64,000 nucleotides of DNA from the NCBI GenBank assembly GCA_049625305.1, contig JBMZVD010000002.1, positions 8,414-72,413 on the forward strand, in the 5' to 3' direction. Origin of the DNA: Flavicella sp049625305. Lineage in GTDB: Bacteria; Bacteroidota; Bacteroidia; Flavobacteriales; Flavobacteriaceae. Below, in pieces: positions 1 to 10,010 of the stretch. Below the pieces are notes generated by a model that did not search any database, was not told the DNA's origin, and saw only the letters and a program-made list of their open reading frames with translations. Both the position numbers and the translations under genes were made by a program. Position 1 is the stretch's first letter. Each line of letters opens with the position of its first letter.

Positions 1-1
1 T

Positions 2-1642
2 ACTGAAAGTGCTGGACCTTTTCTAGTAACATCTCAATCTTCAAGTGAAATAATTTATGCGGGTGAAAATAAAAGCATCACTTGGGAGGTGGCAAACACA
101 GACACCTCTCCCATCAATGAAAGCCATGTACACATTTATCTCTCTTTAGACGGAGGGTATACTTATCCAATTACACTTGCCGAAAACGTTCCTAATGACG
201 GCCAACAAGATGTTTTTATACCAGACGTTGAAAGTGAACAAGCCCGCATAAAAGTTGCTGCAGCAAACAATGTCTTTTTCAATGTAAATGCTTCAGACCT
301 TGAAATTATAACTACTGACTTCATACTTTCACCAGAATCTACTCTCGTTAGTAGCTGTAATAGTGACTCTGAAGTATTTGAAGTAAACTACAAAACCTTC
401 AACAACTATAATGGAACTACATTTTTTTCAATAGAAAATTTACCCGAAGGTATAAATGCCTCAATCGAACCTGAATTTGCAAACTCAGACACTACATTCA
501 CCATTACTTTGAGTGGAATTGATAATATCGCTAAAGGAAAATACAACTTATCATTAAAAGGAACAGGGACTACAACCTCGTACGAAACTGATTTAGAATT
601 ACTGTCAAATGACTTGATCATTCATAGTCCATCGTTGACTTGCCCTGTAAACAAGGCTCAAGCTCAAAACACGTCTATAATTTTCAAATGGAACTCCAAT
701 CCTAACATCAGCAACTACCTGATAGAAATTGCAACCGACCCTAATTTCTTATCAATCGTTGACAGCACGAACACTTCGAAAAACGAACATACTTCAGATT
801 CACTTGAAGAAGAAACAACCTATTACTGGAGAGTCACTGGAAGCAATGCTTGTGAAAATTCGACGAGTTCACTCGTTTTCAACTTTACAACCGGAACTAC
901 AGAAACCTTAAAATACAGTGCTAACAATTTATCTTTAGCAATACCCGATAACGACAATTCAGGTATGAGTTCAACAATCGAGGTACCTGAAAATTTGGAA
1001 ATCACCAATCTAAAGGTGATGGTTGATATCTCTCACAGTTTCGTGGGCGATTTAGAAATTCTTCTAACACATCCAGAAAACGAAACTATTCGCCTAACTG
1101 AAGCGACAGGATACGAAGGTCAAAACTTAAACAATATATTATTTGATGATAAAGCTACCCGAGCATTCCTTTCTGCAACAGCTCCATTTTCTGGGGCTTA
1201 TAGACCCGCAGAACCCTTAATTACTTTTGACAAATTGAGTAGCGCTGGTACATGGACACTTACAATAGCAGACAAAGCTTCTGAAGACATAGGTTTTTTA
1301 AACGCTTGGGAGCTACAATTTGATGCGATACCTAATAACGAACAAACCTGCGCAATTCCTCCAAAAGCTTTTACCCCAAACGGAGACGGTTTTAACGATG
1401 TCTGGAACTTGAGCAATATTCGAATCGACAACGACTACAATACCTATATATACCCCTACGTGAATTTAAAAATTTACACACCTCTGGGAGAACTCGTTTA
1501 CTCAAAAGACAAGTATAACAATACTTTTGATGGCCGTAAAAACAATGGCACAAAATTAAAAACAGGTCCTTACATTTACCATATTGAAAGTAACGAAACT
1601 GATTTTCAACGACTCACAGGGTGGATCTACATCAAATACTAA
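2..1642 (+). CDS. Secreted protein with P-domain and type B T9SS sorting domain (5' partial)
   Basis: The reading frame is open from base 2, so the gene starts upstream of the window; the GTG at 89 is internal. Seen in order: a beta-rich segment of the type that follows metalloprotease domains, a fibronectin III-like module at about 638-895, a proprotein-convertase P-domain at about 911-1325, and a C-terminal domain at about 1349-1639 opening with the FTPNGDGFNDVW motif of gliding-motility/type B T9SS signals. This order is known from flavobacterial reprolysin-like (M12B) zinc metallopeptidases, so the missing N-terminus is probably the catalytic domain. The product should be exported across the outer membrane by the type IX secretion system. 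The protease assignment is inference because no HExxH is in view. Confidence 0.85.
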   Translation, partial: TESAGPFLVTSQSSSEIIYAGENKSITWEVANTDTSPINESHVHIYLSLDGGYTYPITLAENVPNDGQQDVFIPDVESEQARIKVAAANNVFFNVNASDLEIITTDFILSPESTLVSSCNSDSEVFEVNYKTFNNYNGTTFFSIENLPEGINASIEPEFANSDTTFTITLSGIDNIAKGKYNLSLKGTGTTTSYETDLELLSNDLIIHSPSLTCPVNKAQAQNTSIIFKWNSNPNISNYLIEIATDPNFLSIVDSTNTSKNEHTSDSLEEETTYYWRVTGSNACENSTSSLVFNFTTGTTETLKYSANNLSLAIPDNDNSGMSSTIEVPENLEITNLKVMVDISHSFVGDLEILLTHPENETIRLTEATGYEGQNLNNILFDDKATRAFLSATAPFSGAYRPAEPLITFDKLSSAGTWTLTIADKASEDIGFLNAWELQFDAIPNNEQTCAIPPKAFTPNGDGFNDVWNLSNIRIDNDYNTYIYPYVNLKIYTPLGELVYSKDKYNNTFDGRKNNGTKLKTGPYIYHIESNETDFQRLTGWIYIKY

Positions 1643-1749
1643 GCAAAAATCTTAACAGTTTATTGTCAAAAAAACAAAAAACAACAAGAATTTTAACATT
1701 ACTTTAAAAAAAAATTGTAATTTTCACTTTATAACTAACTAATTATACC

Positions 1750-4500
1750 ATGAGAAATCAATTACAAACATTATTTCTTCTGTTTATAGGTATGACTACC
1801 TATGCACAAACAGTAATTACGGGATCTGTTGTAGATTCCAATACCAAGACTCCAATTCCTGGAGTAAACATAACAATTACCAATAGTAGGACTGGAACTA
1901 ATACAGACTTCGATGGTAAATTTAGACTGGAAACAAAACAAACTCCTCCCTTCAAACTAAGTGCGAGTAGTGTTGGTTTTGAATCTGTGACACTTGAAGT
2001 TACTTCAAACAATCAAAAGTTATCATTTGCTTTAAAAGAAGGGACAGAGTTGGATGAAGTGGTGGTATCTGCTTCGAGAACACCTGAACGTATCTTTGAA
2101 TCTCCTGTAACTGTTGAAAAACTTGGAATCACCGCTATTAGAAACAGCACATCTGCAAGTTTCTATGGAGGTATCGAAAGTTTAAAAGGAGTACAGATAA
2201 ACCAAGGAGGTATTTTCATGAAACAAATCAGTACCCGTGGTTTTTCTACCGTATACAACGAAGGTTTTGTTCAGTTGGTTGATATGATGGACAACTCTGC
2301 TCCAGGATTGAACTTTCCAATGGGAAATCTTTTGGGATTGAACGAATTAGATGTAAAGAGTGTGGAATTGATGCCAGGAGCCTCTTCTGCCTTATACGGA
2401 GCGAATGCTATTAAAGGTATTTTGTTTATGAACAGTATCAGTCCTTTTGACAAACAAGGTGTTTCTGCATATGTTAAATCAGGGGTTACTACTCAAGATG
2501 CTGCAGGGACAAATCCATTCTCAGACATAGGTATTCGTTTAGCACACAAGTTTTCTGATAAATTTGCAGCCAAAGCATCTATGTCGATCACAGAAGGGAC
2601 AGACTGGGTTGCTCCAGACAATAATTGGGGTGAAAGAAGTGCAGATATTAACGATGTTTTCGCTGCTGCAATTGATTCTGACCCAGCTACAGCTATATAC
2701 TCTGACCTAGTAAGTCAAAACCCTGAATACTTTGGAACTAAAACTGAAATGACAAAAACATACAAAGGTTACAATGAAAGAGACCTGACAGATTACAGTG
2801 CACGAAGTCTTAAAATTGATGCAGCCTTGCACTATAGACTCACTGAAGATTCTGAATTAAGTTGGAATTCTAAGTATGGAACAGGTGATGCAATTTTACA
2901 AGCGACCAACCGAAATAGATTGAAAGATTTTGTTTTACAACAACATAAATTGGAATACCGCAACAATCACTTAACAATGCGTACTTATGCTACAATAGAA
3001 GACTCAGGTGATACTCATGATTTATCTGCATTAGGTACTTTCGTTGGAGCAGGAAAGTGGTTCAACGATTATCTACTCACCTATTTGGGAGGAGTGGGGC
3101 TTCAAAAAGGGTGGATTGAAGCCACTGACACACCTGATATCCAACAACAGAAATTAATTGGTGTCATTATAGGCCACCAAGCTAACCCAGCTACTGCAGG
3201 TCAGTCATTTGCAGACCTAATTGGACCAGGAGCAGATTTAATTACTGCAGGTGCAGCAGCTGCTGCACAATCAGTTGCAGACGGCAGTATGTTGTCTCCT
3301 GATAGTGCTGAATTCTTGAATGCTAAAAATGCTGTCATTTCAAACCCCATCTCAAAAGGAGGAGCAGCTATTCAAGACAATTCTAAATCTTACAGTGTAG
3401 AAGGGAACTACAACTTCAAAGATAAAATACAGTGGGCGGATGTTACTGTAGGTGGTTCTTACAAGATATTTTCTTTAGATTCAGATGGTACTTTGTTTAC
3501 AGACTATGAAGCTCCTATTGAATACAATGAATACGGTGTATACGGTCAAGCGATAAAATCTATAGGGAAATTAAAACTTACAGGTTCTTTGCGTTATGAC
3601 AAAAGTGAATTCTTTGACGGAAACTTTACACCAAGACTTGGAGTACTATACAACATCAATGAAAATCAAAACTTCCGTATATCTTACCAAACAGGATTTA
3701 GAAACCCATCTTCTCAAGACCAGTTTATAGGTTTAAATGTAGGTACCGCAATTTTGATGGGAGGATCTTCTGACAACGTAAGCCGTTTTAACATGAATAT
3801 TCAAGGAGAAAATGTGACTGGGCAATATGTTTTTGACAACGCACTATCTTTGAGTAGTGTATTGGCAGGAGCTCCAACTTCAGCAAATTTAGAAACTGTG
3901 GTTCCTGAACAAGTAGAATCCTATGAGTTTGGATACCGTATCAATCAAGAAAAATTCAATGTAGACTTTAACGGATACTTCAGTAAATACACAAACTTTC
4001 TAGCAGGTCAAAACGTGCTAGTTCCTCTTCAAAATGGTGGAACACAAGTATTCCAAGTAGACGGAAATACGGATGAAATCGTAAACACATTTGGAGCTAA
4101 CTTAGGAATTAATACAAAATTATTTGGAATATTAAAAACAGGTATTGTTTACGAATACAACAAAATGGATTATGATGCACCTGCTAATTCTGACTACGAG
4201 CCAGGATTCAACACTCCTGAGAATAGAGTGAAATTAAACTTAGGTGCAGATAATGTAATTGGAAAATTAAATTTAGGGATGAATATTCGTTGGAACGAAG
4301 AGTACTACTATGAATCTACATTTATAGATGCAATGGTACCTGAAAATACAGTGATTGATTTCCAGGCAAACTACCCGTTATCTAAAGCGTCAGTTTTAAA
4401 AATTGGTGCAAGTAACTTGTTTGGAAAAGATTATGTACAAATTCCAGGAAGTGGTATGATTGGACAAGTATCTTATTTATCTTGGACATTTACTCCATAA
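1750..4500 (+). CDS. TonB-dependent outer-membrane receptor
   Basis: This 916-residue protein has a signal peptide (residues 1-20, ending TYAQ), then a carboxypeptidase-regulatory-like beta-sandwich (about 21-100) typical of Bacteroidota TonB receptors. A TonB-box-like ELDEVVVSASR stretch (about 100-110) and a plug domain with the conserved PGASSALYGANAIKG-type motif (to about 230) follow, then a long 22-stranded-type barrel ending in an aromatic-rich strand. It should import a substrate across the outer membrane using TonB/ExbBD energy. No SusD-like partner or dedicated enzyme flanks it, so the substrate cannot be deduced. An alanine-rich loop near residues 495-510 is an extracellular-loop candidate. 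A terminator follows directly, so it is probably transcribed alone. Confidence 0.92.
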   Translation: MRNQLQTLFLLFIGMTTYAQTVITGSVVDSNTKTPIPGVNITITNSRTGTNTDFDGKFRLETKQTPPFKLSASSVGFESVTLEVTSNNQKLSFALKEGTELDEVVVSASRTPERIFESPVTVEKLGITAIRNSTSASFYGGIESLKGVQINQGGIFMKQISTRGFSTVYNEGFVQLVDMMDNSAPGLNFPMGNLLGLNELDVKSVELMPGASSALYGANAIKGILFMNSISPFDKQGVSAYVKSGVTTQDAAGTNPFSDIGIRLAHKFSDKFAAKASMSITEGTDWVAPDNNWGERSADINDVFAAAIDSDPATAIYSDLVSQNPEYFGTKTEMTKTYKGYNERDLTDYSARSLKIDAALHYRLTEDSELSWNSKYGTGDAILQATNRNRLKDFVLQQHKLEYRNNHLTMRTYATIEDSGDTHDLSALGTFVGAGKWFNDYLLTYLGGVGLQKGWIEATDTPDIQQQKLIGVIIGHQANPATAGQSFADLIGPGADLITAGAAAAAQSVADGSMLSPDSAEFLNAKNAVISNPISKGGAAIQDNSKSYSVEGNYNFKDKIQWADVTVGGSYKIFSLDSDGTLFTDYEAPIEYNEYGVYGQAIKSIGKLKLTGSLRYDKSEFFDGNFTPRLGVLYNINENQNFRISYQTGFRNPSSQDQFIGLNVGTAILMGGSSDNVSRFNMNIQGENVTGQYVFDNALSLSSVLAGAPTSANLETVVPEQVESYEFGYRINQEKFNVDFNGYFSKYTNFLAGQNVLVPLQNGGTQVFQVDGNTDEIVNTFGANLGINTKLFGILKTGIVYEYNKMDYDAPANSDYEPGFNTPENRVKLNLGADNVIGKLNLGMNIRWNEEYYYESTFIDAMVPENTVIDFQANYPLSKASVLKIGASNLFGKDYVQIPGSGMIGQVSYLSWTFTP

Positions 4501-4518
4501 TTTTATAAAATTTGATTT

Positions 4519-4554
4519 AAAAAAGCACCTTACTTAAGTAGGGTGTTTTTTTTT
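4519..4554 (+). terminator. Rho-independent terminator after the TonB receptor gene
   Basis: A near-perfect inverted repeat CACCTTACTT/AAGTAGGGTG (one G-T pair) is preceded by an A-run and followed by nine T residues, directly downstream of the receptor stop codon. Confidence 0.85.
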
Positions 4555-4651
4555 GGTGGTAATTCTATCTGCTTATTAAAATTAAAAAACAATTAATAGT
4601 TGATTCCCTGTAAAAAGACAGAAACATATTTTCATTTTAAATTTAAACCTC

Positions 4652-4659
4652 TATATTTG
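4652..4659 (+). promoter_or_regulatory. Candidate -7 promoter element of atpDC
   Basis: TATATTTG matches the Bacteroidota -7 consensus TAnnTTTG exactly, 62 bases before the atpD start. No clear TTG -33 element lies at the usual distance, so this is a partial match. Confidence 0.5.
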
Positions 4660-4721
4660 CACTTTGAAAAAAAGAGGTAAAACTCACATAATAATAGAAC
4701 TAACATTTAATAGTTACAACA

Positions 4722-6233
4722 ATGTCTAAATTAACAGGTAAAGTTGCTCAAATTATTGGACCGGTAATTGATGTCGCGTTTACAACAGGAGAAGGTCTTC
4801 CACAAATTTTTGACTCTTTAGAAATCACTAGAGAAAACGGATCAAAATTGGTTCTTGAAGTAGAACAACACATTGGAGAAGATACTGTAAGATGTATCGC
4901 CATGGATTCTACAGACGGATTGAGTAGAGGTGCAGATGCAGTAGCAACTGGAAACCCAATTAAAGTTCCCGTAGGAGATAATATCTACGGTCGTTTATTC
5001 AATGTAAATGGAGACCCTATTGACGGTTTGCAATCTTTGCCAAAAGACGGAGACAACGGAATGTCTATTCACCGTGACGCTCCAAAATTCGAAGAGTTGT
5101 CTGTATCTACGGAGGTTTTATTTACAGGAATTAAAGTTATCGACTTGATCGAACCTTACTCAAAAGGAGGTAAGATTGGATTATTTGGTGGTGCCGGAGT
5201 AGGTAAAACTGTATTGATTCAAGAGTTGATCAACAATATCGCAAAAGGACACGGAGGACTTTCAGTATTCGCAGGAGTAGGTGAAAGAACGCGTGAAGGA
5301 AATGACTTGATGCGTGAAATGATTGAAGCAGGAATTATCCAATACGGAGAAGAATTCGAGCATTCAATGGAAGCAGGTGGATGGGATCTTGAAAAGATCG
5401 ACCACGAAAAAATGAAAGATTCAAAAGTAACGTTTGTATTTGGGCAAATGAATGAGCCACCTGGAGCGCGTGCACGTGTTGCCTTGTCTGGTTTGACAAT
5501 TGCTGAATACTTCCGTGACGGTGCTGGAGACCCTACACAAGGAAAAGACGTATTGTTCTTCGTAGACAATATCTTTAGATTTACACAAGCTGGATCTGAG
5601 GTATCTGCCCTACTAGGACGTATGCCATCTGCCGTAGGTTACCAACCAACATTGGCAACGGAAATGGGTGCGATGCAAGAGCGTATCACATCTACTAAAA
5701 CAGGTTCTATTACTTCTGTACAAGCAGTATACGTACCTGCGGATGATTTAACGGATCCTGCACCAGCAACTACTTTTGCCCACTTAGATGCAACTACAGT
5801 ATTGTCTCGTAAGATTTCTGAATTAGGTATTTACCCAGCGGTAGATCCATTGGATTCTACTTCTCGTATCTTGACAGAAGAAATCTTAGGAAAAGAGCAC
5901 TACGAATGTGCACAAAACGTAAAAGAGTTATTACAACGTTACAAAGAATTACAAGATATTATTGCGATTCTAGGTATGGAAGAATTGAGTGAAGAAGACA
6001 AATTAGTCGTTCACAGAGCACGTAGAGCACAACGTTTCTTATCTCAACCTTTCCACGTAGCAGAACAATTTACAGGGATTCCAGGTGTATTGGTAGACAT
6101 CAAGGACACTATCAAAGGATTCAATATGATTATGAACGGTGAATTGGATCAATATCCAGAAGCTGCCTTCAACCTTAGAGGATCTATCCAAGACGCAATT
6201 GACGCAGGAGAGAAAATGTTAGCGGAAGCTTAA
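4722..6233 (+). CDS. atpD: F-type ATP synthase subunit beta
   Basis: The 503-residue catalytic beta subunit of F1, cytoplasmic face of the inner membrane, makes ATP from ADP and phosphate using rotation driven by the ion gradient. Seen: Walker A GGAGVGKT (residues 156-163), the GERTREGND loop with the catalytic glutamate, a complete nucleotide-binding core, and the C-terminal DELSEED-type segment (here EELSEEDK). Length is normal. It is followed by atpC only; the other subunits (a, c, b, delta, alpha, gamma) are not in the window, which agrees with the split atp gene arrangement known in Bacteroidota. The start is the ATG with an exact -7 promoter element upstream. Confidence 0.99.
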   Translation: MSKLTGKVAQIIGPVIDVAFTTGEGLPQIFDSLEITRENGSKLVLEVEQHIGEDTVRCIAMDSTDGLSRGADAVATGNPIKVPVGDNIYGRLFNVNGDPIDGLQSLPKDGDNGMSIHRDAPKFEELSVSTEVLFTGIKVIDLIEPYSKGGKIGLFGGAGVGKTVLIQELINNIAKGHGGLSVFAGVGERTREGNDLMREMIEAGIIQYGEEFEHSMEAGGWDLEKIDHEKMKDSKVTFVFGQMNEPPGARARVALSGLTIAEYFRDGAGDPTQGKDVLFFVDNIFRFTQAGSEVSALLGRMPSAVGYQPTLATEMGAMQERITSTKTGSITSVQAVYVPADDLTDPAPATTFAHLDATTVLSRKISELGIYPAVDPLDSTSRILTEEILGKEHYECAQNVKELLQRYKELQDIIAILGMEELSEEDKLVVHRARRAQRFLSQPFHVAEQFTGIPGVLVDIKDTIKGFNMIMNGELDQYPEAAFNLRGSIQDAIDAGEKMLAEA

Positions 6234-6247
6234 TAGTATAAATTATA

Positions 6248-6279
6248 CACTCAGTATGAGGCGTTGCCTCTGCTGAGTG
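6248..6279 (+). other. Hairpin between atpD and atpC
   Basis: CACTCAG pairs with CTGAGTG, and inside it GAGGC pairs with GCCTC around a three-base loop, with a small bulge (TAT against TG). No T-run follows, so it does not look like a terminator. It may be a transcript processing or stability element that tunes the beta:epsilon ratio; that role is inference. Confidence 0.6.
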
Positions 6280-6301
6280 CTATAACCTAAAACTACACAA
6301 T

Positions 6302-6595
6302 ATGTATTTAGAAATTGTATCTCCAGAAGCAACGCTTTTTAGCAACAAAGTAGCTGCTGTATCGGTACCTGGTGTTGAAGGAAACTTCCAAATGTTAGAA
6401 AACCATGCCGCTATTGTTTCTGTATTGGAAAAAGGGACTGTCAAAATTGACATGAACACAATTGCTGATTCAGACATCAACGAATGGAATGAGCAACTAA
6501 AAACTTCCAAAGAGAATGCTAAAATCGTAACTTTAGACATTCTTTCTGGAACTGTTGAAATGAAAGACAACAAAGTGATCATTCTTGTAGATTAA
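6302..6595 (+). CDS. atpC: F-type ATP synthase subunit epsilon
   Basis: This 97-residue protein is the epsilon subunit of F1, part of the central stalk that contacts beta and the c-ring. It matches the N-terminal beta-sandwich domain (LEIVSPEATLFSNKV, then the VPGVEGNFQMLENHA region). The C-terminal helical hairpin found in about 130-residue epsilon subunits is absent, a short form usual in Bacteroidota. It sits 68 bases after atpD with a strong hairpin between, and a terminator follows, giving a two-gene atpDC operon. Confidence 0.96.
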   Translation: MYLEIVSPEATLFSNKVAAVSVPGVEGNFQMLENHAAIVSVLEKGTVKIDMNTIADSDINEWNEQLKTSKENAKIVTLDILSGTVEMKDNKVIILVD

Positions 6596-6621
6596 TTCTA
6601 ATAAAGAATATCCCCAATAAT

Positions 6622-6659
6622 AAAAAAGCAGTAGCAACATAAGTTGTTACTGCTTTTTT
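6622..6659 (+). terminator. Terminator of atpDC
   Basis: AAAAAAGCAGTAGCAAC pairs with GTTGTTACTGCTTTTTT around an ATAA loop, with one G-T pair. A strong hairpin with a T-tail on both strands, so it may also act against leftward readthrough. Confidence 0.9.
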
Positions 6660-6672
6660 GTTGGATAGAAAT

Positions 6673-6702
6673 AAAAAAGGCCGTCTGGATAAGACGACCT
6701 TT
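6673..6702 (-). terminator. Terminator of the DUF1501/DUF1800 cluster
   Basis: Read on the minus strand, AAAGG-TCGTCT pairs with AGACG-CCTTT with one mismatch, followed by a T-run. It lies just past the stop codon of the last minus-strand gene of the cluster. Confidence 0.75.
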
Positions 6703-6707
6703 AAAAT

Positions 6708-8324
6708 TTATTGTTTTATCAATTGAAAAGTACCCATTGTTTTGCCATATGAGTCTTTGATTGCAGTGATATAGGTACCGCTTGTCAGGTGTTCTATATT
6801 GAGAGGAATATGATTCATCCCAGGAGTAAAATCGTGTGGCAAATGAAAGGCCTGACCACCATTCATCCCATAGATTACTATATGACCTCTAAACATATTA
6901 CTTGCAGTATACTTCAATACACAAGTATCATACACAGGATTTGGCGCTACAAACATAGAAGATTCTTGAATAGCATTGATATCCGTAGATGCAACACTGT
7001 GCGCGTCTTGAATCAAAGCTAATTTATTTTCACCATCAAATGGTGTAAACTCAGTTCCCTCAATAACGCTTGGTGTCGCCCCCAAAAAGTCACTAAGTAA
7101 AGTAGAAAATACTTGCCTGTAATCGTGTTGCATTTTAGTTTCATCAAAATGCTTTACAATATTAGATAAGTCCATATTGTTTCCTGTAACTCCTCCCTGT
7201 ACGTGTTTACCAATCACAAACATAGGTCCTAGGTTTCCATGATCAGTACCTAAATTTCCGTTTTCACGAGGCTTTCTACCAAATTCTGTAAAAGTAGCCG
7301 TAACTACTTTTTCAGCAACTCCTAGGGCTTCTATATCGTCTTGAAAAGCCTTGATAGAGTCTCCAACAGTTTTTAGCAAGTCTGCATGTTGCCCAAGGTG
7401 TGAACTACCAGATTGAACTTGACCCGCATGATTGTCGAAACCACCAATCAATACAAGAAATATTTTAGTCTTGGACCCCCCTTTGATCATTCTTGCAACC
7501 GTTTTTAATTGATTGGCAAGGTCTTCATTAGGATAAGTTACATTACTATTATTACCTGCATCAAATACAGAACTAATACGCCCAGAATAATTGTTAGCAG
7601 AAGTTTCAATACCTGTTATAAAATCAATATTATCAGCATATTCTGATGCTGTAGCAACATCAGGTGCTGGATTTCCAATATTAGAAATAACACTGTAATA
7701 ATCAGAAGGATCTTGACCCGATAAGTTGACATCTACTTTGTGTTCGTGTTCTGAGTGAAAACCTATTGAAGGTTTTTTACTACCTAATTGAATCCCCAAA
7801 GGATCGGCATATTTTGTGTGGTCATATCCTGAATGTAAGAAACGGGCCATCCATCCATTTGGTTTGTTTACATTCTCTGGAGTACCGTCTCCTCCTTTAA
7901 ACATCAAAGCACGTGCAGCAAAGTGTGATTTATTTACAATAGGATATCCAACACTTTGAATGATATTTAATTTTCCTGCATCGTACAGAGATTTAAATCC
8001 TGTCAATGAAGGATGAATCATTACCTGCTTGTCTGAAGACATTGTATTGTCAAGATCTATAGCGGCATTTGGCCCAGTGTTATTTAATTTTATAGTTGGT
8101 CGTAATGAAGCATAGTCATCGTATTGATCTTTAGGAATTACGGTATTCAAACCATCATTACCTCCAAACATTTGAACCATTACAAGCGTTCTACCATCAA
8201 TTACTTCCTCTGGTATATTGTTTAACAAAGCTGTTTCTGAAAAAGCTCTGACGTTGTGTCCGTTTAAAAGCAATGAACTTGCAGAACTCAAAGCGGATAG
8301 TTGTAAAAATTTTCTTCTTTTCAT
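6708..8324 (-). CDS. DUF1501 family protein A, Tat signal and T9SS type A C-terminal domain
   Basis: This 538-residue protein belongs to DUF1501, a branch of the alkaline-phosphatase-like fold with no settled biochemical role. Seen: a twin-arginine signal (MKRRKFLQLSA, Arg3-Arg4), the GGNDGLNT motif (residues 54-61), a GGFDNH segment, the GTDHG motif near residue 355, and a C-terminal APNP-type domain (about 458-538) with the pattern of T9SS type A sorting signals. It should therefore be exported folded by Tat and then cross the outer membrane or be anchored on the surface. It lies 12 bases after a DUF1800 gene, a well-known pairing. The N-terminal 14 residues are nearly identical to those of paralog B (12021-13646). 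Confidence 0.9.
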   Translation of the reverse strand: MKRRKFLQLSALSSASSLLLNGHNVRAFSETALLNNIPEEVIDGRTLVMVQMFGGNDGLNTVIPKDQYDDYASLRPTIKLNNTGPNAAIDLDNTMSSDKQVMIHPSLTGFKSLYDAGKLNIIQSVGYPIVNKSHFAARALMFKGGDGTPENVNKPNGWMARFLHSGYDHTKYADPLGIQLGSKKPSIGFHSEHEHKVDVNLSGQDPSDYYSVISNIGNPAPDVATASEYADNIDFITGIETSANNYSGRISSVFDAGNNSNVTYPNEDLANQLKTVARMIKGGSKTKIFLVLIGGFDNHAGQVQSGSSHLGQHADLLKTVGDSIKAFQDDIEALGVAEKVVTATFTEFGRKPRENGNLGTDHGNLGPMFVIGKHVQGGVTGNNMDLSNIVKHFDETKMQHDYRQVFSTLLSDFLGATPSVIEGTEFTPFDGENKLALIQDAHSVASTDINAIQESSMFVAPNPVYDTCVLKYTASNMFRGHIVIYGMNGGQAFHLPHDFTPGMNHIPLNIEHLTSGTYITAIKDSYGKTMGTFQLIKQ

Positions 8325-8336
8325 ATCTGTAAGTTT

Positions 8337-10010
8337 TTAGTTAGTTTGAAATTCTTGTGACCAAAACAAAGCATTAAACAGAGGTTCAAGTGCTGCCTCT
8401 ACATCTGATTTTTTTCCCGTATTTTTGTAAGTAAACCATTCATCGGACCACATGGACGCATCCAGAGTTCCGTTATCTAACAATACATCGTTTACAAAGA
8501 AATTTAAACGTGTATCCGAAATTGGTTCTGGAAACATTATATCAGTAATCTCTCTTACCAAAGTCTCTGGATTACTAGGATTAGAAACAACTTCATCAAC
8601 AAAAGTAGATATGTAAAATTCAGCACCTGTCTTATTCGTATCTATTAAAACTGCTGGCAAATTGTAACGCGCAATAATCGTAGCAGAATTGAACCAGAAC
8701 TTATCAAAATCAGGAGATTCATATGTTGGAGGGAAACCCGCAACCGATGGCGGTCTAAAGATATCCTGTCCTGCAGGTACAAGTACCTTATTCAACAAAC
8801 CGAAATAGTAGAATTTTTTGTAGTGATCCTCTCCACTCGCAATTGGATCTGGTACACCGTAATTTGTAATAGTTAAAGATTGAAGTACCAAATCTAAAGG
8901 GGACTTAATCAACCCACCGATAATTTCATCTGTTGAATTTGTATCGTCAGCATCATAAAAATGCTTACTTTTCAGCAATTGAGTAATTGTTACTTTCAAA
9001 TCATAGTTTTCTCTAAATGCAGCAGATAAAGGAACAATAATATCATTTTCAACTTCAGTAGTTATATTTCTAGAAACAAAAAAACGATACATTTTTCTAC
9101 AGATGAACTTAGCCGTTTCATCTTGAGCAAGAACCATATCTAAAAACTCCTTCAATTCTGCTTCTACTCTAGCTTCTTTTTGTGCTGTTGTTTTTCCAGA
9201 GGTATTCCAAGCATCAATTCTGTAGTTTCCAAAACGGTTACTAAATTGCTTGGCACCAAAGTCATGGTCATATGTTTTTATATAACCACAAGGTATATCT
9301 CCAAAAGCAGGGCCATTGGTTGCGCTCAACTCTCTTTTCTTAGTATATGTCCATCCCGTAAGTGTTCTTGCAGCCTCTTCTATATCACTTTCAGTATAAT
9401 TCGTATAATCTCCGATTGCAACTTGTGGTCCTTTTCCTATAGTAAACAATTCCAAAACCTCTCGCGCAAAATTCTCATTGGGATTAGATTTTACATTTTC
9501 ATCGTTGTTTAGATATTTCAACATGACGTTGTTTTTTGTCATTTGAAAACAAAACTCTCTCCAATCTCCCAAACAAAACATTTCTAAAATGGTCAGATAA
9601 TCGTAATGGTGAGCGTTATCGAGTGTTCGAATGGAAGTCGTAAAATCTGTCAAAAGAAAGTAGGTCATCTTAGAACGCAATGAAGTATCTCTCTTGGCTT
9701 CATCCATCCACCATCCTGCAAGGTAGTTGTTACGTTTGACTTGTCCTGATCCGTTATCTTCATTAACAGGACCATATGTAGGGTCATCATTGATCCATGG
9801 GGCTGGACCGGACATACCACTTTTTTGTGGGTGTATAGGTTGAATTAAATTCTTTGAGGGTAAGTCTAGTAATTTTTCTAGTGCTTGATCTACCGTATAA
9901 TTGCTGAATTCGGATATTCTATCCTTAGATACATTATACGTAGCTCTTCTTAGAAGATGTTTGGCTAGTCGATTGCCTAGCTTACCTGACAAGGGTAGAA
10001 TTGATGCCAT
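8337..10010 (-). CDS. DUF1800 family protein A
   Basis: This 557-residue protein belongs to DUF1800, a family of unknown function that is usually encoded beside DUF1501. Diagnostic motifs: NPNENFARE (residues 176-184) followed by LELFTIGKG, an EAARTLTGW segment near 212-220, and RPPSVAGFPP (419-428). There is no signal peptide or membrane segment at the N-terminus (MASILPLSGKLGNRLAKHLL), in contrast to its Tat-exported DUF1501 neighbour 12 bases downstream. Its closest relative in the window is the unpaired copy B (10238-11911). Function cannot be named; a partner, maturation or carrier role for DUF1501 is inference. Confidence 0.9.
   Translation of the reverse strand: MASILPLSGKLGNRLAKHLLRRATYNVSKDRISEFSNYTVDQALEKLLDLPSKNLIQPIHPQKSGMSGPAPWINDDPTYGPVNEDNGSGQVKRNNYLAGWWMDEAKRDTSLRSKMTYFLLTDFTTSIRTLDNAHHYDYLTILEMFCLGDWREFCFQMTKNNVMLKYLNNDENVKSNPNENFAREVLELFTIGKGPQVAIGDYTNYTESDIEEAARTLTGWTYTKKRELSATNGPAFGDIPCGYIKTYDHDFGAKQFSNRFGNYRIDAWNTSGKTTAQKEARVEAELKEFLDMVLAQDETAKFICRKMYRFFVSRNITTEVENDIIVPLSAAFRENYDLKVTITQLLKSKHFYDADDTNSTDEIIGGLIKSPLDLVLQSLTITNYGVPDPIASGEDHYKKFYYFGLLNKVLVPAGQDIFRPPSVAGFPPTYESPDFDKFWFNSATIIARYNLPAVLIDTNKTGAEFYISTFVDEVVSNPSNPETLVREITDIMFPEPISDTRLNFFVNDVLLDNGTLDASMWSDEWFTYKNTGKKSDVEAALEPLFNALFWSQEFQTN

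Noticed and set aside
5219..5569. 116-codon open frame on the minus strand inside atpD
   Set aside because: Antisense shadow of a strongly conserved coding region; no family features, no promoter.
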